From: Paenibacillus dendrobii
GTDB taxonomy: Bacteria; Bacillota; Bacilli; Paenibacillales; Paenibacillaceae
Direction of reading: 5' to 3'
DNA length: 64,000 nucleotides
NCBI RefSeq assembly: GCF_009807035.1
Contig: NZ_WUBI01000004.1
Location: forward strand, 124,001-188,000
This document shows positions 51,443-61,171 of this stretch, in pieces (the first letter of the stretch is position 1; each line of letters begins with the position of its first letter). Both the position numbers and the translations under genes were made by a program. The notes under the pieces are model-generated. The model was not told the DNA's origin, did not search any database, and saw only the letters and a program-made list of their open reading frames with translations.

Positions 51443-52888
51443 TTACCTTTTTCCTTTGCGGACTTTTAACTGCTTGCCTTTGACCGTGGTGTTTTGCATC
51501 AGCTCAAGCACAAGCGGCCCTTTGCCGTTCAGAATTTCCACGTCAGTCACAAAATCAAGAATCGTTATGATTCCGATATCGTCGGCGGTTACCCCGTCTA
51601 GCTTGGCGATGGTGCCGACGAAGTCCACGGCTCTAAGCTTCTTCTTCTTACCACCATTGAAGTTAAGTTTCATAATCTGCTTGTTTAATTGCTCGCGCTT
51701 ATCCTTTTTCGGCTCAGGCTTAAACTTGAGTTTCTTTTCAAACTCTTCTCTATGGCGATCCACTTCCTCTTCGGAAGGAGCTTTCACCTTCGGAATCTCA
51801 AAGCCAATATACGCTTCAATCTCAGCTAATCGCTTATCATCCCTCGGCGTGACGAGCGTGATCGCTCTACCTGCTTTGCCTGCACGTCCCGTACGTCCTG
51901 TACGGTGAACATAGCTTTCCTTCTCAAGCGGAATATCATAGTTGATGACATGGGTAATGTTCGTGATATCAATACCTCTGGCGGCTACATCGGTTGCAAT
52001 CAAGTAACGGAATTGCCCTCTTCTGAACGCATTCATGACCTCGAACCGCTCTTCCTGCTCCATCCCGCCATGAATACGGTCACATGGATAGGCAAGTTCG
52101 GCCATTTCTCGGAATAGTTGATCGACATGCTCCTGCGTCCGACAGAAAACGATACAGCTGTCGGGGCTCTCCACGATGAACAGATCCTGGAGCAATACCA
52201 GCTTGTCCGACTCCTTCACCTGAATCAGAGCATGCTCAATCGTCGCTGTCGTCAGGCCGCTTGCTTGAATCTCGATTTGGACAGGGTCGTCCATATAGTT
52301 GCGCGACAATTGAGCTACATCCTCCGGAAACGTAGCGGAGAATAACATGGTAACTCGCTCACGGGGCAGTGCTTGTATGATCGTCTGCACCTGCTCGATA
52401 AAGCCCATATTCAGCATTTCATCCGCTTCGTCAATAACGAGATAGGCCATCCGATCCAGCGAAAGCGTGCCGCGTTCAATATGGTCCAGCACACGTCCGG
52501 GTGTCCCTACCACGACATGCGTTCTTTGCTTTAACTCGGCTTTTTGTATATGAAAAGGATGTTTTCCGAAAAGAGGCGTCGCCTTGATCCGCTTGAAGCG
52601 CCCGATATTCGTTATATCCTCGTTGACCTGCAACGCGAGTTCGCGGGTTGGGGTCAGGATTAATGCCTGCGGCTTGTTCTCGTTCCAATCTACCAACTCG
52701 CAGAGGGGAATACCGTAAGCGGCCGTCTTGCCGCTGCCTGTTTGCGATTTGACAACAAGATCCTTCTTTTCCAGCGCAACAGGAATGACCTCTTTCTGGA
52801 CCTCTGTAGGAGTCTCATAGCCCAAACTATGCAGTGCTCTCACAATCTCTTCACTTAATCGATAATCTGTAAAATGCTTCTCGCTCAT
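51443..52888 (-). CDS. dbpA: DEAD-box RNA helicase DbpA/YxiN
   Basis: A 481-residue helicase. Motifs in order: Q motif YETPTEVQ, Walker A SQTGSGKTAA, PTRELALQ, GTPGRVLDH, DEADEML, SATFPE, then the second RecA domain with CIVFCRTQEHV, ATDVAARGIDI and HRTGRTGRAG. The C-terminal about 75 residues (residues about 405-481, RAVDFVGTIAKLDGVTADDI) are the RNA-binding domain that in DbpA/YxiN recognises hairpin 92 of 23S rRNA. It therefore acts in late assembly of the 50S subunit. A basic linker (KPEPKKDKREQLNK) precedes that domain. Monocistronic. Confidence 0.94.
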   Translation of the reverse strand: MSEKHFTDYRLSEEIVRALHSLGYETPTEVQKEVIPVALEKKDLVVKSQTGSGKTAAYGIPLCELVDWNENKPQALILTPTRELALQVNEDITNIGRFKRIKATPLFGKHPFHIQKAELKQRTHVVVGTPGRVLDHIERGTLSLDRMAYLVIDEADEMLNMGFIEQVQTIIQALPRERVTMLFSATFPEDVAQLSRNYMDDPVQIEIQASGLTTATIEHALIQVKESDKLVLLQDLFIVESPDSCIVFCRTQEHVDQLFREMAELAYPCDRIHGGMEQEERFEVMNAFRRGQFRYLIATDVAARGIDITNITHVINYDIPLEKESYVHRTGRTGRAGKAGRAITLVTPRDDKRLAEIEAYIGFEIPKVKAPSEEEVDRHREEFEKKLKFKPEPKKDKREQLNKQIMKLNFNGGKKKKLRAVDFVGTIAKLDGVTADDIGIITILDFVTDVEILNGKGPLVLELMQNTTVKGKQLKVRKGKR

Positions 52889-53039
52889 CTTTAACCTCTT
52901 CTACGCTATATTCGAAATGCTATACATACAGAGCTTCGCCGTGCATCTATCGTATACTTGTCTATTATACTCGAATCCAGTGATCTGTATCGGGTACATG
53001 CCATGCATGCTTTCTATATAAGGATGAATACAGGCTTTT

Positions 53040-53570
53040 TTAATAGGTCTTCAACAAAGAATAGATATGAGTATCGTAGGGGACTTCATTTTGGTACATA
53101 TAATTTCTCAAAGTTCCCTCTTTCACAAAACCTGCATTCGTTAATAAACGATTGGAAGCATGATTCTCCACGAAAACAACCGCTCCGATGCGTTTCAAGC
53201 GAAGCTCATCAAAACCGAATGATATGACTTGGCTCACCGCTTCCTTGGCATATCCCTTGCCCCATGCTTCCGGAAAAAGCGCATAGCTTATGTCTGCTCT
53301 CTGATGCTCAGAAGACCACTCTTGAAGCCCGATGGTCCCGATGATATTCCCTTCGGCTTTGAGCTCGATGCCCCACTTGATTCCCCGTTTTTCTTCGAAA
53401 CTTCTCGAAAAATGCTCAATGATTTGTTTGACCTGTTCAATGCTGGTCAATGGTTTTTGCCCATAGTAACGTAAAACTTCGGCATCGGAAAAACAATGCA
53501 AAACCGCTGGCGCATCCTCGTCGGATAATTCTCTAAGCCGTAATCGTTCCGTTTCTAATGTAGGAAACAT
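53040..53570 (-). CDS. RimJ/RimL-type GNAT acetyltransferase
   Basis: A 176-residue acetyltransferase of the ribosomal-protein/amino-acid N-acetyltransferase group. It opens with the typical LETERLRLRELSDEDAPAVL. The acetyl-CoA loop is ALFPEAWGKGYAKEAVSQVI (Q/R-x-x-G-x-G/A), and RIGAVVFVENHASNRLLTNA followed by GFVKEGTLRNYM is the C-terminal signature. The substrate may be a ribosomal protein N-terminus, an amino acid or a toxin. It stands alone, about 150 bases upstream of dbpA on the same strand. Confidence 0.88.
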   Translation of the reverse strand: MFPTLETERLRLRELSDEDAPAVLHCFSDAEVLRYYGQKPLTSIEQVKQIIEHFSRSFEEKRGIKWGIELKAEGNIIGTIGLQEWSSEHQRADISYALFPEAWGKGYAKEAVSQVISFGFDELRLKRIGAVVFVENHASNRLLTNAGFVKEGTLRNYMYQNEVPYDTHIYSLLKTY

Positions 53571-53774
53571 AGGTCACTTCCTTTTTCATGTTTGCGATGG
53601 TGAGCGACAACCCTTAGTGCATCCACCGATGCTTTTTTTGCTTTTCAAAAAGGGTCAGAATATTCCATAAGGTTTAACTTTACTTATAACGCTCGATTAG
53701 CGTAATCTTCTATAGTATAGCCTAAAACCTGACAAAGATTTTTCTGCGTAATGGGGCCGAAAGGAAGTTATCTC

Positions 53775-55013
53775 TTGTTTGAAACTTTGCTTTTGAATTT
53801 CTTGTTTTTACTGTTACCGGTAGTCGCTTTTCTTATTTTCTTTGAGCACAAAACGCAATCTTATAATCAAAAGATTCTTGTTTTACTATCGGCAGTGACG
53901 ATGAGTCTCTGCATTGCCAGGCCTATTAAACTCGAAATCGGATTTATATTTGATTTAAGATACATTCCGTTTATTATCGTGGCTCTTTTCGGAGGATACA
54001 AGAACGTATTCCCGCTTTATGTGATTCTCAATATCTACCGTTTCTATGTGGGCGGGGGAGGCACGGTGCAGTCTTTTCTTTTCTCGACAACGGTCATGAT
54101 CATCGTACCTTTTTTCAGCAAAAAATTTGTGAAGCTGCACTCCAGGGATCGAATCCTATGGGCAACCCTTGCTTCTTTCCTTACCATCGGATTTTATCTG
54201 TTTACATTAAGCTTTGCGAAAGGCGCACTGGACAAACAATTCTGGATGCTCACCCTTAATGCCTTAACGACGCATGTTGGGGTGATGAGCATTATCATGA
54301 TTCTAATAGAAAAGATCATTACCAATATTCAGAACCGCGACCGGATCATGCAATCGGAAAGATTAAATGTCGTCAGCGAGCTGGCGGCGAGCGTATCACA
54401 CGAGATCAGGAATCCGCTTACGGTGACAAGTGGTTTTCTGCAGCTGTTAAATAAGTCAAAAACCATCACTCAGGTGGAAAAAGAATACGTGGAATTATCT
54501 TTACAGGAACTCCAGCGGGCGGAAAAAATAGTCAGTGATTATCTCTCATTCGCTAAGCCGCAGTCCGAAAACATGGTTTATTCCAACATGAGTGCGGAGT
54601 TAGAGTATACCAAGAATATTATCATGCCATACGCCTCCATACATAAAGTGGAGGTCCAGTTCAGTTTTAATAACTCGCTGAATAAACACTATGACCGTAA
54701 CCAAATCCAGCAATGCTTCATCAATTTATACAAGAACGGCATTGAAGCGATGAAGGAAAAGGGCGGAGGGACCCTAGTCATTGATATATCGGAGAGGAAG
54801 CAAAACATTATGATCCGTATTCAGGATACGGGAATCGGCATGACAAGAGAGGAAATATCGCGTCTAGGCAAGCCGTATTATTCGACCAAAGCGGAGGGAA
54901 CGGGCCTGGGTATGCTCATGGTCTACAGTACCATTAATAAAGTGAGAGGGACGATCGAAGTCGAGAGTGAAAAAGGTAAAGGCACGACGTTTCTCATCAC
55001 CATACCTACGTAA
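53775..55013 (+). CDS. KinB/LytS-like membrane histidine kinase
   Basis: About 412 residues. A TTG at 53775 follows AAAGGAAG by 7 bases and gives the natural start FETLLLNFLFLLLPVVAFLI; an ATG at 53751 lacks a ribosome site. Residues about 1-180 form five or six helices of the LytS 5TM sensor type (DLRYIPFIIVALFGGYKNVF). The phospho-His is in LAASVSHEIRNPLTVTSGFL (about residue 207), with N box NLYKNGIEAMKEKGGG and GTGLGMLMVYSTI. This class phosphorylates Spo0F-like or other single-domain receivers. No regulator gene is adjacent, so it may be an orphan sporulation-type kinase. Confidence 0.88.
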   Translation: MFETLLLNFLFLLLPVVAFLIFFEHKTQSYNQKILVLLSAVTMSLCIARPIKLEIGFIFDLRYIPFIIVALFGGYKNVFPLYVILNIYRFYVGGGGTVQSFLFSTTVMIIVPFFSKKFVKLHSRDRILWATLASFLTIGFYLFTLSFAKGALDKQFWMLTLNALTTHVGVMSIIMILIEKIITNIQNRDRIMQSERLNVVSELAASVSHEIRNPLTVTSGFLQLLNKSKTITQVEKEYVELSLQELQRAEKIVSDYLSFAKPQSENMVYSNMSAELEYTKNIIMPYASIHKVEVQFSFNNSLNKHYDRNQIQQCFINLYKNGIEAMKEKGGGTLVIDISERKQNIMIRIQDTGIGMTREEISRLGKPYYSTKAEGTGLGMLMVYSTINKVRGTIEVESEKGKGTTFLITIPT

Positions 55014-55082
55014 TAACATGTACCACGCAAGGGACGGCAAGTTTTGAACCGATTAAGGGATTGCATTTCAATAAACAGACGT

Positions 55083-55110
55083 AAAAAGAGCCCAATAAGG
55101 GCTCTTTTTT
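55083..55110. terminator. Bidirectional terminator between two kinase genes
   Basis: AAAAAGAGCCC and GGGCTCTTTTT pair perfectly around AATAA, with T6. It serves the convergent kinase genes. Confidence 0.92.
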
Positions 55111-55125
55111 GTTGAGGGTATGTTT

Positions 55126-58100
55126 CTAGCCAGCGCTATAATGAACAGACAAATCTGCCGTTTGGCTGACCGGAATGATAAACGATATAGTCGTACCTTG
55201 GCCCGGTTTACTGGAGATGGATAAGCCTTGACCGTACAGTTGTATCAACCGACGGTTCGTATTGGAGATCCCGATACCACCCTTGCCCTTCATGGTTGGA
55301 CTGAGGAGCTGCATAACCCTTTCTGGCTCCATACCCTTGCCGTTATCTTCGACTTCTACTAGCGTGAAGCCTTCTCGGCTGGCAATGCGGATCTGAACCG
55401 TACCGCCCTTTTCCTGGCTCATGAGCCCGTGCCGGACGGCGTTCTCGATCAGCGGTTGAATCGTCAGCGGTGGTAGAAGCAAGGTGATGTCCGGTTCAAC
55501 TTCCCACACGACGGATAATCTGTCTTCGAACCGCTCTTGCTCGATATACAGATAAGCTTCGGCTAACTTTAGTTCATGGGACAGCTCCACCAGTTCACCT
55601 GTATTCAGAAAATCAAAGCTGATTCTTAAATACGATGCGAACGCGTCACCCAGATCCTGCATTTTTTGCGTATCAATCTCGCTCAGGGCCATGATGGAAT
55701 TCAGCGTGTTGAACAGAAAATGCGGATGAATCTGCGCCTGCAGATAGGCAGCCTCCATGCGCAGCCGCTCTTGAATGGACTGTTTCATCGCGGTTAATGC
55801 CCGAATACGGTATTTCAGCTCCAGGGCGTCAACAGGCTTGGTTACATAATCGCTCGCCCCCGCCGAAAATCCGGCGTAAATGTCGGCAGCCTGGCTGCGC
55901 GCGGTCAGCAGCAGAATCGGAAGCTCCGATATGGAATAATGCTCCCGGACTTTCTGCGTCAACTCGTAGCCGGACATCTGCGGCATCATGACGTCGGCAA
56001 TCAGCAGATCCCATGGCTTCGTGCCCAGCAGCTTGAGCGCTTCGCGGGCGGAATGGGCAGTTGTAATCGTGTACGGCTCCGTCGAAAGGATGCCGACAAG
56101 TACATTCAGGTTCACAGGGTCGTCATCGACCACAAGGATATGCATCGTGCCTTCCTGCAAAAGCGGGGTTATCACGTCCGTTGCTGCGATTTCGGCTATC
56201 GCGGGTTCCGGTACAATGAATCCGGCAGACTGATCTGCCGTCATGAACGCCATTTCTTGCGATGGAAGGTATTCTTGCTGCAGATCGGTACAGTCGGCGT
56301 CAGCGAGCGGGAGGACAAAGCTGAATTCGGAGCCTTGCCCATGCATCGATTTCACGCTGAGCGTACCTCCGTGCAATTCTACCAACTGCTTACATATGCT
56401 CAGGCCAAGTCCAATGCCTCTTCCATCGCTGATTCCGTAAGTCCCTTGTTCATAAGGGAGAAAAATGCGGGATTGCGTATCCTTATCCATGCCGATACCG
56501 GTGTCGGAGACGCGAATGACGGCATGCCCGTCCACCATCTCGGCGGAAACCGAGATGGTCCCTTCTTCCGTGAACTTCAGGGCATTATGCAGCAGGTTAT
56601 GCAAGATTTGCACGAGTCTCTTTTCATCGGCCCATACGGGAGGCATGGATTCCGCAATATTCACGCGCAGCTCGACGGGCTTGCCGGCGGACATGAATTT
56701 GAGCATGCCGATAACTCCGGGGACAACCGACTGAATCCGTAACGGCCGCTGTTGCAGTACGATCCGATGTTCCTGGAGCCGTGCGACATCCAGAAGGTCT
56801 CCAAGCATCAGAGACATGCGGCGGCTGATGGTAATCAGAAGCTCCATATCTCTCAGGCTGCTTTCGTCCAGCTTGCTTTTCTCTTTCGCGGCAACGGTCT
56901 GCGCAATGTTCATGATGCCATGCAGCGGCGTTCTCAGCTCATGCGATGTATTGGCAAGAAATTGATCCTTCAGTTTGTTGGCTTGTTGTAACTGTTCATT
57001 CAATTGAGCGTTCTCGTTGGCGTTACGATAGAATTTCTTGAACCAGTATGCAGAGAAACAGACAATGGCCGCAATGATATCGATTGGATAATAGACATGC
57101 GTGACCCCCTGAGTAGAATCCCAAAAGCTCCACAGTAAATTGGAAGCGATGCATGCCCCGGACAGCAGGAGGAAAATGGCGTCAGGGTCGACTTGCTTCC
57201 TGAAAATCATCGTTCCGGCGACATATAGAAACCAGACGAAAGACAATCCGCTGATTAAGGCGAATGCTCCCAGGGTGGTTGACGCATTTACGAGCGGAAC
57301 GGGAGCAGCCAGTATAAAGATGGTATAACCGATGATCCCCGTGGTATACATCTGGAGCCATATGCTCTTCAAAGGAGCTGACGTGAATCTTCTGAAAACA
57401 AGAAGAATGAAAAAGGTTTGCCACACCAAAGAAAGCAGTTGAATTTTCACACCCCATGTATAGTTGATCGGGAGCCACAGCATGAGCAGGTTGTCATGTT
57501 TGGCGACAATCGATATTCCGACGAAAAGCGTCAGCAGTCCGACAATGAACAACGTCCGTTCACGGCGGTTGAACAGGTAAAGAATAAGGGCATAGATGCC
57601 ATGAATCAGCAGGATAATAAAAGCTACAAGCTGAAACCCGATGGAGTACCAGCGCACGTAATCTATGGCAGCTTGGGAACCGATGCGAAGGGATTTCAGC
57701 ATACCGCCTGTGTATCGATTCTCAAAATTGGCGACGCGAATGAGTATCTCGATTTCTTGCGTCCCTTTTAGATCATAAGAGGCAGTGTAAGAAACATTAT
57801 TTGGCGTATATTCATTGGCGTTCGCAGCAGGATTGCCCACTTGGCTTTGCACCAGCCCATTGATTTCCACTGTCGATGATGCTTGTATTCCCCGTAACCA
57901 AATCGCGACAGGCTGATCCAGAGGATCCACCAGAATGCGAAGGCGGTATGTCCCGTATCCGTTGGCCCCCGATCCTTGGGGAAACGCACTCCGCCAGTTT
58001 CCCGGGACCTGAAGCTTCCGGGGCTGATTTTCGGCTTGTTGCCCATTTTGCCGGGAGACGAATTCGCCGGGATAGAACTGCCACTCGCCATTCAAAGAGA

Positions 58101-58317
58101 GCGTGGACGTATTATTGAATTTCCAGCCGCGCAAATCAAGGACGCCCCCGGCTGCGTGGGGATGCGCCTTTGTCTCGAAAACTTGCGACCAGGCCGATCT
58201 CAAGCCAAAGAGCGCACCGCAGAACAAGAGCACGGCCGCAAGATATTTTAAGGTGGTTTTATTCAGTATTCGTATCATACAGAACAGATTCGTCATCAGG
58301 AAAGGCGAATCCTTCAT
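55126..58317 (-). CDS. Hybrid sensor with two histidine-kinase modules (7TMR-DISM, HisKA, REC, LytS-type)
   Basis: A 1063-residue protein. TM1 (about 20-42) leads to an extracytoplasmic beta-sandwich (about 60-210, SLNGEWQFYPGEF), as in 7TMR-DISM ligand domains, then seven helices (about 220-430). The first kinase has FLANTSHELRTPLHGIMNIA (about residue 459) and GIGLGLSICKQLVELHGG. A receiver follows (about 722-840) with HILVVDDDP and phospho-Asp in LIADVMMPQMSGYEL (about 777). The second kinase is LytS/YesM type: LQAQIHPHFLFNTLNS (about 864), PLIENAVRHGL and GIGISNTNRRLIQLYG. No separate regulator gene is adjacent. The start may be a later ATG. Confidence 0.9.
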   Translation of the reverse strand: MKDSPFLMTNLFCMIRILNKTTLKYLAAVLLFCGALFGLRSAWSQVFETKAHPHAAGGVLDLRGWKFNNTSTLSLNGEWQFYPGEFVSRQNGQQAENQPRKLQVPGNWRSAFPQGSGANGYGTYRLRILVDPLDQPVAIWLRGIQASSTVEINGLVQSQVGNPAANANEYTPNNVSYTASYDLKGTQEIEILIRVANFENRYTGGMLKSLRIGSQAAIDYVRWYSIGFQLVAFIILLIHGIYALILYLFNRRERTLFIVGLLTLFVGISIVAKHDNLLMLWLPINYTWGVKIQLLSLVWQTFFILLVFRRFTSAPLKSIWLQMYTTGIIGYTIFILAAPVPLVNASTTLGAFALISGLSFVWFLYVAGTMIFRKQVDPDAIFLLLSGACIASNLLWSFWDSTQGVTHVYYPIDIIAAIVCFSAYWFKKFYRNANENAQLNEQLQQANKLKDQFLANTSHELRTPLHGIMNIAQTVAAKEKSKLDESSLRDMELLITISRRMSLMLGDLLDVARLQEHRIVLQQRPLRIQSVVPGVIGMLKFMSAGKPVELRVNIAESMPPVWADEKRLVQILHNLLHNALKFTEEGTISVSAEMVDGHAVIRVSDTGIGMDKDTQSRIFLPYEQGTYGISDGRGIGLGLSICKQLVELHGGTLSVKSMHGQGSEFSFVLPLADADCTDLQQEYLPSQEMAFMTADQSAGFIVPEPAIAEIAATDVITPLLQEGTMHILVVDDDPVNLNVLVGILSTEPYTITTAHSAREALKLLGTKPWDLLIADVMMPQMSGYELTQKVREHYSISELPILLLTARSQAADIYAGFSAGASDYVTKPVDALELKYRIRALTAMKQSIQERLRMEAAYLQAQIHPHFLFNTLNSIMALSEIDTQKMQDLGDAFASYLRISFDFLNTGELVELSHELKLAEAYLYIEQERFEDRLSVVWEVEPDITLLLPPLTIQPLIENAVRHGLMSQEKGGTVQIRIASREGFTLVEVEDNGKGMEPERVMQLLSPTMKGKGGIGISNTNRRLIQLYGQGLSISSKPGQGTTISFIIPVSQTADLSVHYSAG

Positions 58318-58379
58318 TTGATCGGTCCGGAAGTAGGTGGTAGATGGCTCGAACCCGCGGATCTATACCGACCTCAATC

Positions 58380-59465
58380 TTAGTAGTTATCTAAAATTTC
58401 AGACATGTTTTTATCTCGCTCGGGCCAGTTTTCTCTACTTAATCTTAGATCCGTCAGATGCTTCTCTATATTGTCAGGAGTCATATATACACCGAAATAA
58501 GAGGGGACTTGTTTCATTTCTTTGTTTAGCATTCGATATAGTATTAGATTACCTACTTTTTTCGAAAAGTGGGAAAGGTCATTATAGTTTTTTTCGTTTC
58601 GTAAAGAACTCATCGATATCTCATGATATCCCGAAAAGTCCCAGACAGGAGCAATATCTACTAATTCTCTTTTCCAATCTTCAAACTTCCCCCACAAGTT
58701 GTTCTGCCAATACGTTTCTAAAATAATGGCATGAACGGGACTAATGTATATGTATAATTTAAGACCATTTTGTTCGCATAATTCCTTCATCTTTTTTACG
58801 TACAACATACTGCTCGCAGATAATTGAAAGGAGGTTGGAAGAGTCTGTAATGTATTTTGGTTCGTATAAGGAGGATATACAAGGTTTTCATCAAAACTAC
58901 CGTCACCTAAATATCTGGTCTCTGTAAAATCAGTTGTTTTGTTTAAGTTATCCATCACGACTTTACGGCTTTCCTTTAGAGCAGTTTCAGATAGTAAGGT
59001 TGTAAATAAATCTTGGGTATAAAAAGAGGAATTCAATCTTTTCTCATTAAAACTTACATGGTTGGGATAATTATTATCGAAGACTTCAAAATCCAGCCCA
59101 AGGAAAACCGTTTTCAGGTTTTGATCGACCTTAATAACATATTGCAAGTAATTTAAGTCGATATAAGGAGTAGCGGCAGAAAGTCCTAAGTTGTATGTAT
59201 TATCTCCAGTTAAAGATTTAATTAGCGGAGGGTTTAATCGCATTGCTCTGGAGGTACCTAATACGAGAGCTTGAGGCTGATACTTCCTACTCTGAAAAGT
59301 TTTGAACAGATAGGGATCGCTATTTTTGCTTTTCTGAACATTATAGTTCCTACCTGAGAAGTGATAGATCCCGTATGGATCAACTACGTAATTTACAGTT
59401 ACGATTGCTAACAGGACAAGAGCTGTGAAAAGGAGTGTTAGCAGCGTCCATTTTTTGTGAGTCAT
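58380..59465 (-). CDS. SGNH-like membrane protein partnering an MBOAT (AlgJ/DltD-like)
   Basis: A 361-residue protein with one N-terminal membrane anchor (about 8-28), then an extracytoplasmic domain. ALVLGTSRAMRLNP (about residues 65-78) corresponds to the G-x-S block of SGNH esterases, and NDLSHFSKKVGNLILYRML (about 294-312) to the D-x-x-H block, giving a Ser-Asp-His triad. It lies 18 bases after the MBOAT gene. Pairs of this kind O-acylate extracellular polysaccharides, the MBOAT passing acyl groups across the membrane and the SGNH protein loading the polymer. Markedly AT-rich compared with flanking genes, suggesting transfer. Confidence 0.72.
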   Translation of the reverse strand: MTHKKWTLLTLLFTALVLLAIVTVNYVVDPYGIYHFSGRNYNVQKSKNSDPYLFKTFQSRKYQPQALVLGTSRAMRLNPPLIKSLTGDNTYNLGLSAATPYIDLNYLQYVIKVDQNLKTVFLGLDFEVFDNNYPNHVSFNEKRLNSSFYTQDLFTTLLSETALKESRKVVMDNLNKTTDFTETRYLGDGSFDENLVYPPYTNQNTLQTLPTSFQLSASSMLYVKKMKELCEQNGLKLYIYISPVHAIILETYWQNNLWGKFEDWKRELVDIAPVWDFSGYHEISMSSLRNEKNYNDLSHFSKKVGNLILYRMLNKEMKQVPSYFGVYMTPDNIEKHLTDLRLSRENWPERDKNMSEILDNY

Positions 59466-59483
59466 CGTCGGTCACCTTAATAT

Positions 59484-60940
59484 TTAGAATTTGAAATATA
59501 AGAATTCGGAAACTTTTGTTAAATTTATAATAGAGTAGACTAGAATAATAGCAATAAAAAGGGCGTAAATTAAAGTGGGTCTGAATGTTTTCATTTTCTC
59601 AGAAGTATTCTTAAACCCTAAAACAATGAGAAACCCTAGAATGATGAAATTTAAGGCTCGAACCTTATTCATTAAGGGCGTACTTTCAAATTGTATCCCC
59701 AAGGTTGAAAGCGGACTTAAAAATTCAGATAACTGTTCAGGCAAAATAAAACCATTACATCCAAGCATTGCTTTGATAAGCCATAGAGCTTGTTTCAGTT
59801 CACTAATCCTGAAGAAGACGAGAGTTAAGTTTAAATAAGCAAATGTGATGCCCCATGCCAAGAGTGAAGGCAGTTTTATATTCAATTTTTTCCAAAAACG
59901 ATATATAACAACGCCGCCCCCTACAAGTAGACCCCAAATGATAAAATTCCATCCAGCGCCATGCCAAATTCCACTTAAGAGGAAAAGTATGATGACATTA
60001 ATTGTAGTGATGGTACTCGTACTCAGTTTATTAAGTTTTTTTGACTGATAACGATTCATCGGAACATACACATATTCATATAGGAAACGTGTTAACGTAA
60101 TATGCCAACGCGAGATCATCTCTTGAAAGTTGGTTGCTTTATACGGCGAGTTAAAATTGATAGGTAACATGATGTTAAACAATAACGCCAATCCGATAGC
60201 CATATCAGAATAGCCGCTGAAATCGAAGTATAGCTGAAAAGTGTAGGAAAGGATGACAGTCCATGCATCAAAGAAAGTGATGGATGCTAAGTAGTTCATG
60301 CCATCCAGCACGGTTGTAGAAAAATTATCGGCAAGGATCACTTTTTTGAATAATCCAACAGAAAAAATAAAGACACCTAATGCGATATTGTTAAAATTGA
60401 TTCTCAGATTCTTAGTACTTTGGAATTGAGGCATCATGACCCTGTGATGAACGATAGGGCCTGCAATCAGATGAGGGAAAAAAGTAATAAATAATGTGTA
60501 GTTGATCATATTATAGTTATTCACTTTCCCCTTATAGCAATCAACCAGATATGAAATCTGTTGAAATGTAAAGAAGCTGATAGCTAATGGAAGTACTAGG
60601 TTTAATAGAGGTATGTCGGTTGAAAACAGGAGGTTAATATTCGTTAGAAAAAAGTCGAGATATTTAAAATATCCTAAAAATCCTAAATTAATAACAATCC
60701 CCAAAATAAGAAATGCTTTGTGCTTATATAAAATAAGAACCCTGCCTATTATAAAATTTACTGCAATCGATAATAGGATGAGAGGTAAGTAACGGGGGTT
60801 CCAAAATCCGTAGAAAAAGAGTGAGCAAGCAGCAAGCCATGCTCTAGAAACATAAACAGGAAAATAAGAATTAAGGAGAAAATAGCCTCCAAAGACAACA
60901 GGTAAGAAAAAAAGATGAACTGAGGGGAGTTAAAAAGCAT
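59484..60940 (-). CDS. MBOAT O-acyltransferase (AlgI-like), frameshifted near the N-terminus
   Basis: The gene reads MLFNSPQFIFF from ATG 60940, then loses frame in a run of seven T (forward A7, 60907-60913). One extra T would restore FLPVVFGGYFLLNSYFPVYV and the rest continues uninterrupted to 59484, about 485 residues in total. Without the correction only an internal start near 60704 is open (406 residues, missing the first helices). MBOAT features are SFFTFQQISYLVDCYKG, FFPHLIAGPIVHH, YFDFSGYSDMAIGLALLF, SRWHITLTRFLYEYVYVPMN and LSGIWHGAGWNFIIWG with the catalytic His. It is AT-rich and pairs with the SGNH gene downstream. Confidence 0.82.
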
Positions 60941-61023
60941 ATGTACACATCCTATAAGTGTGCCACAAGGCAGGTTTCCTCGTAGGCGAATATGTTCTGC
61001 AGAACTTACAATTTTTTCAAGTT

Positions 61024-61057
61024 TGTCATGTGACAGAAATCATGACAATACTCACTA
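61024..61057 (+). repeat. Conserved intergenic element, copy B
   Basis: TGTCATGTGACA, 5 bases, CATGACAA, 2 bases, CTCACTA. It lies 115-148 bases upstream of the PAS-GGDEF gene at 61172 and matches copy A at 35083-35115 in all four blocks apart from one base. Confidence 0.6.
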
Positions 61058-61171
61058 GGCAACGACATGAAAGTTCATTAAAGTTGGATGTAGGAGAAGC
61101 GGAGCAAGCTCCGATATTACAACGCAATCATTCGTGAACCATAATGAAATTCTTGGAGTGAATATGGACTG

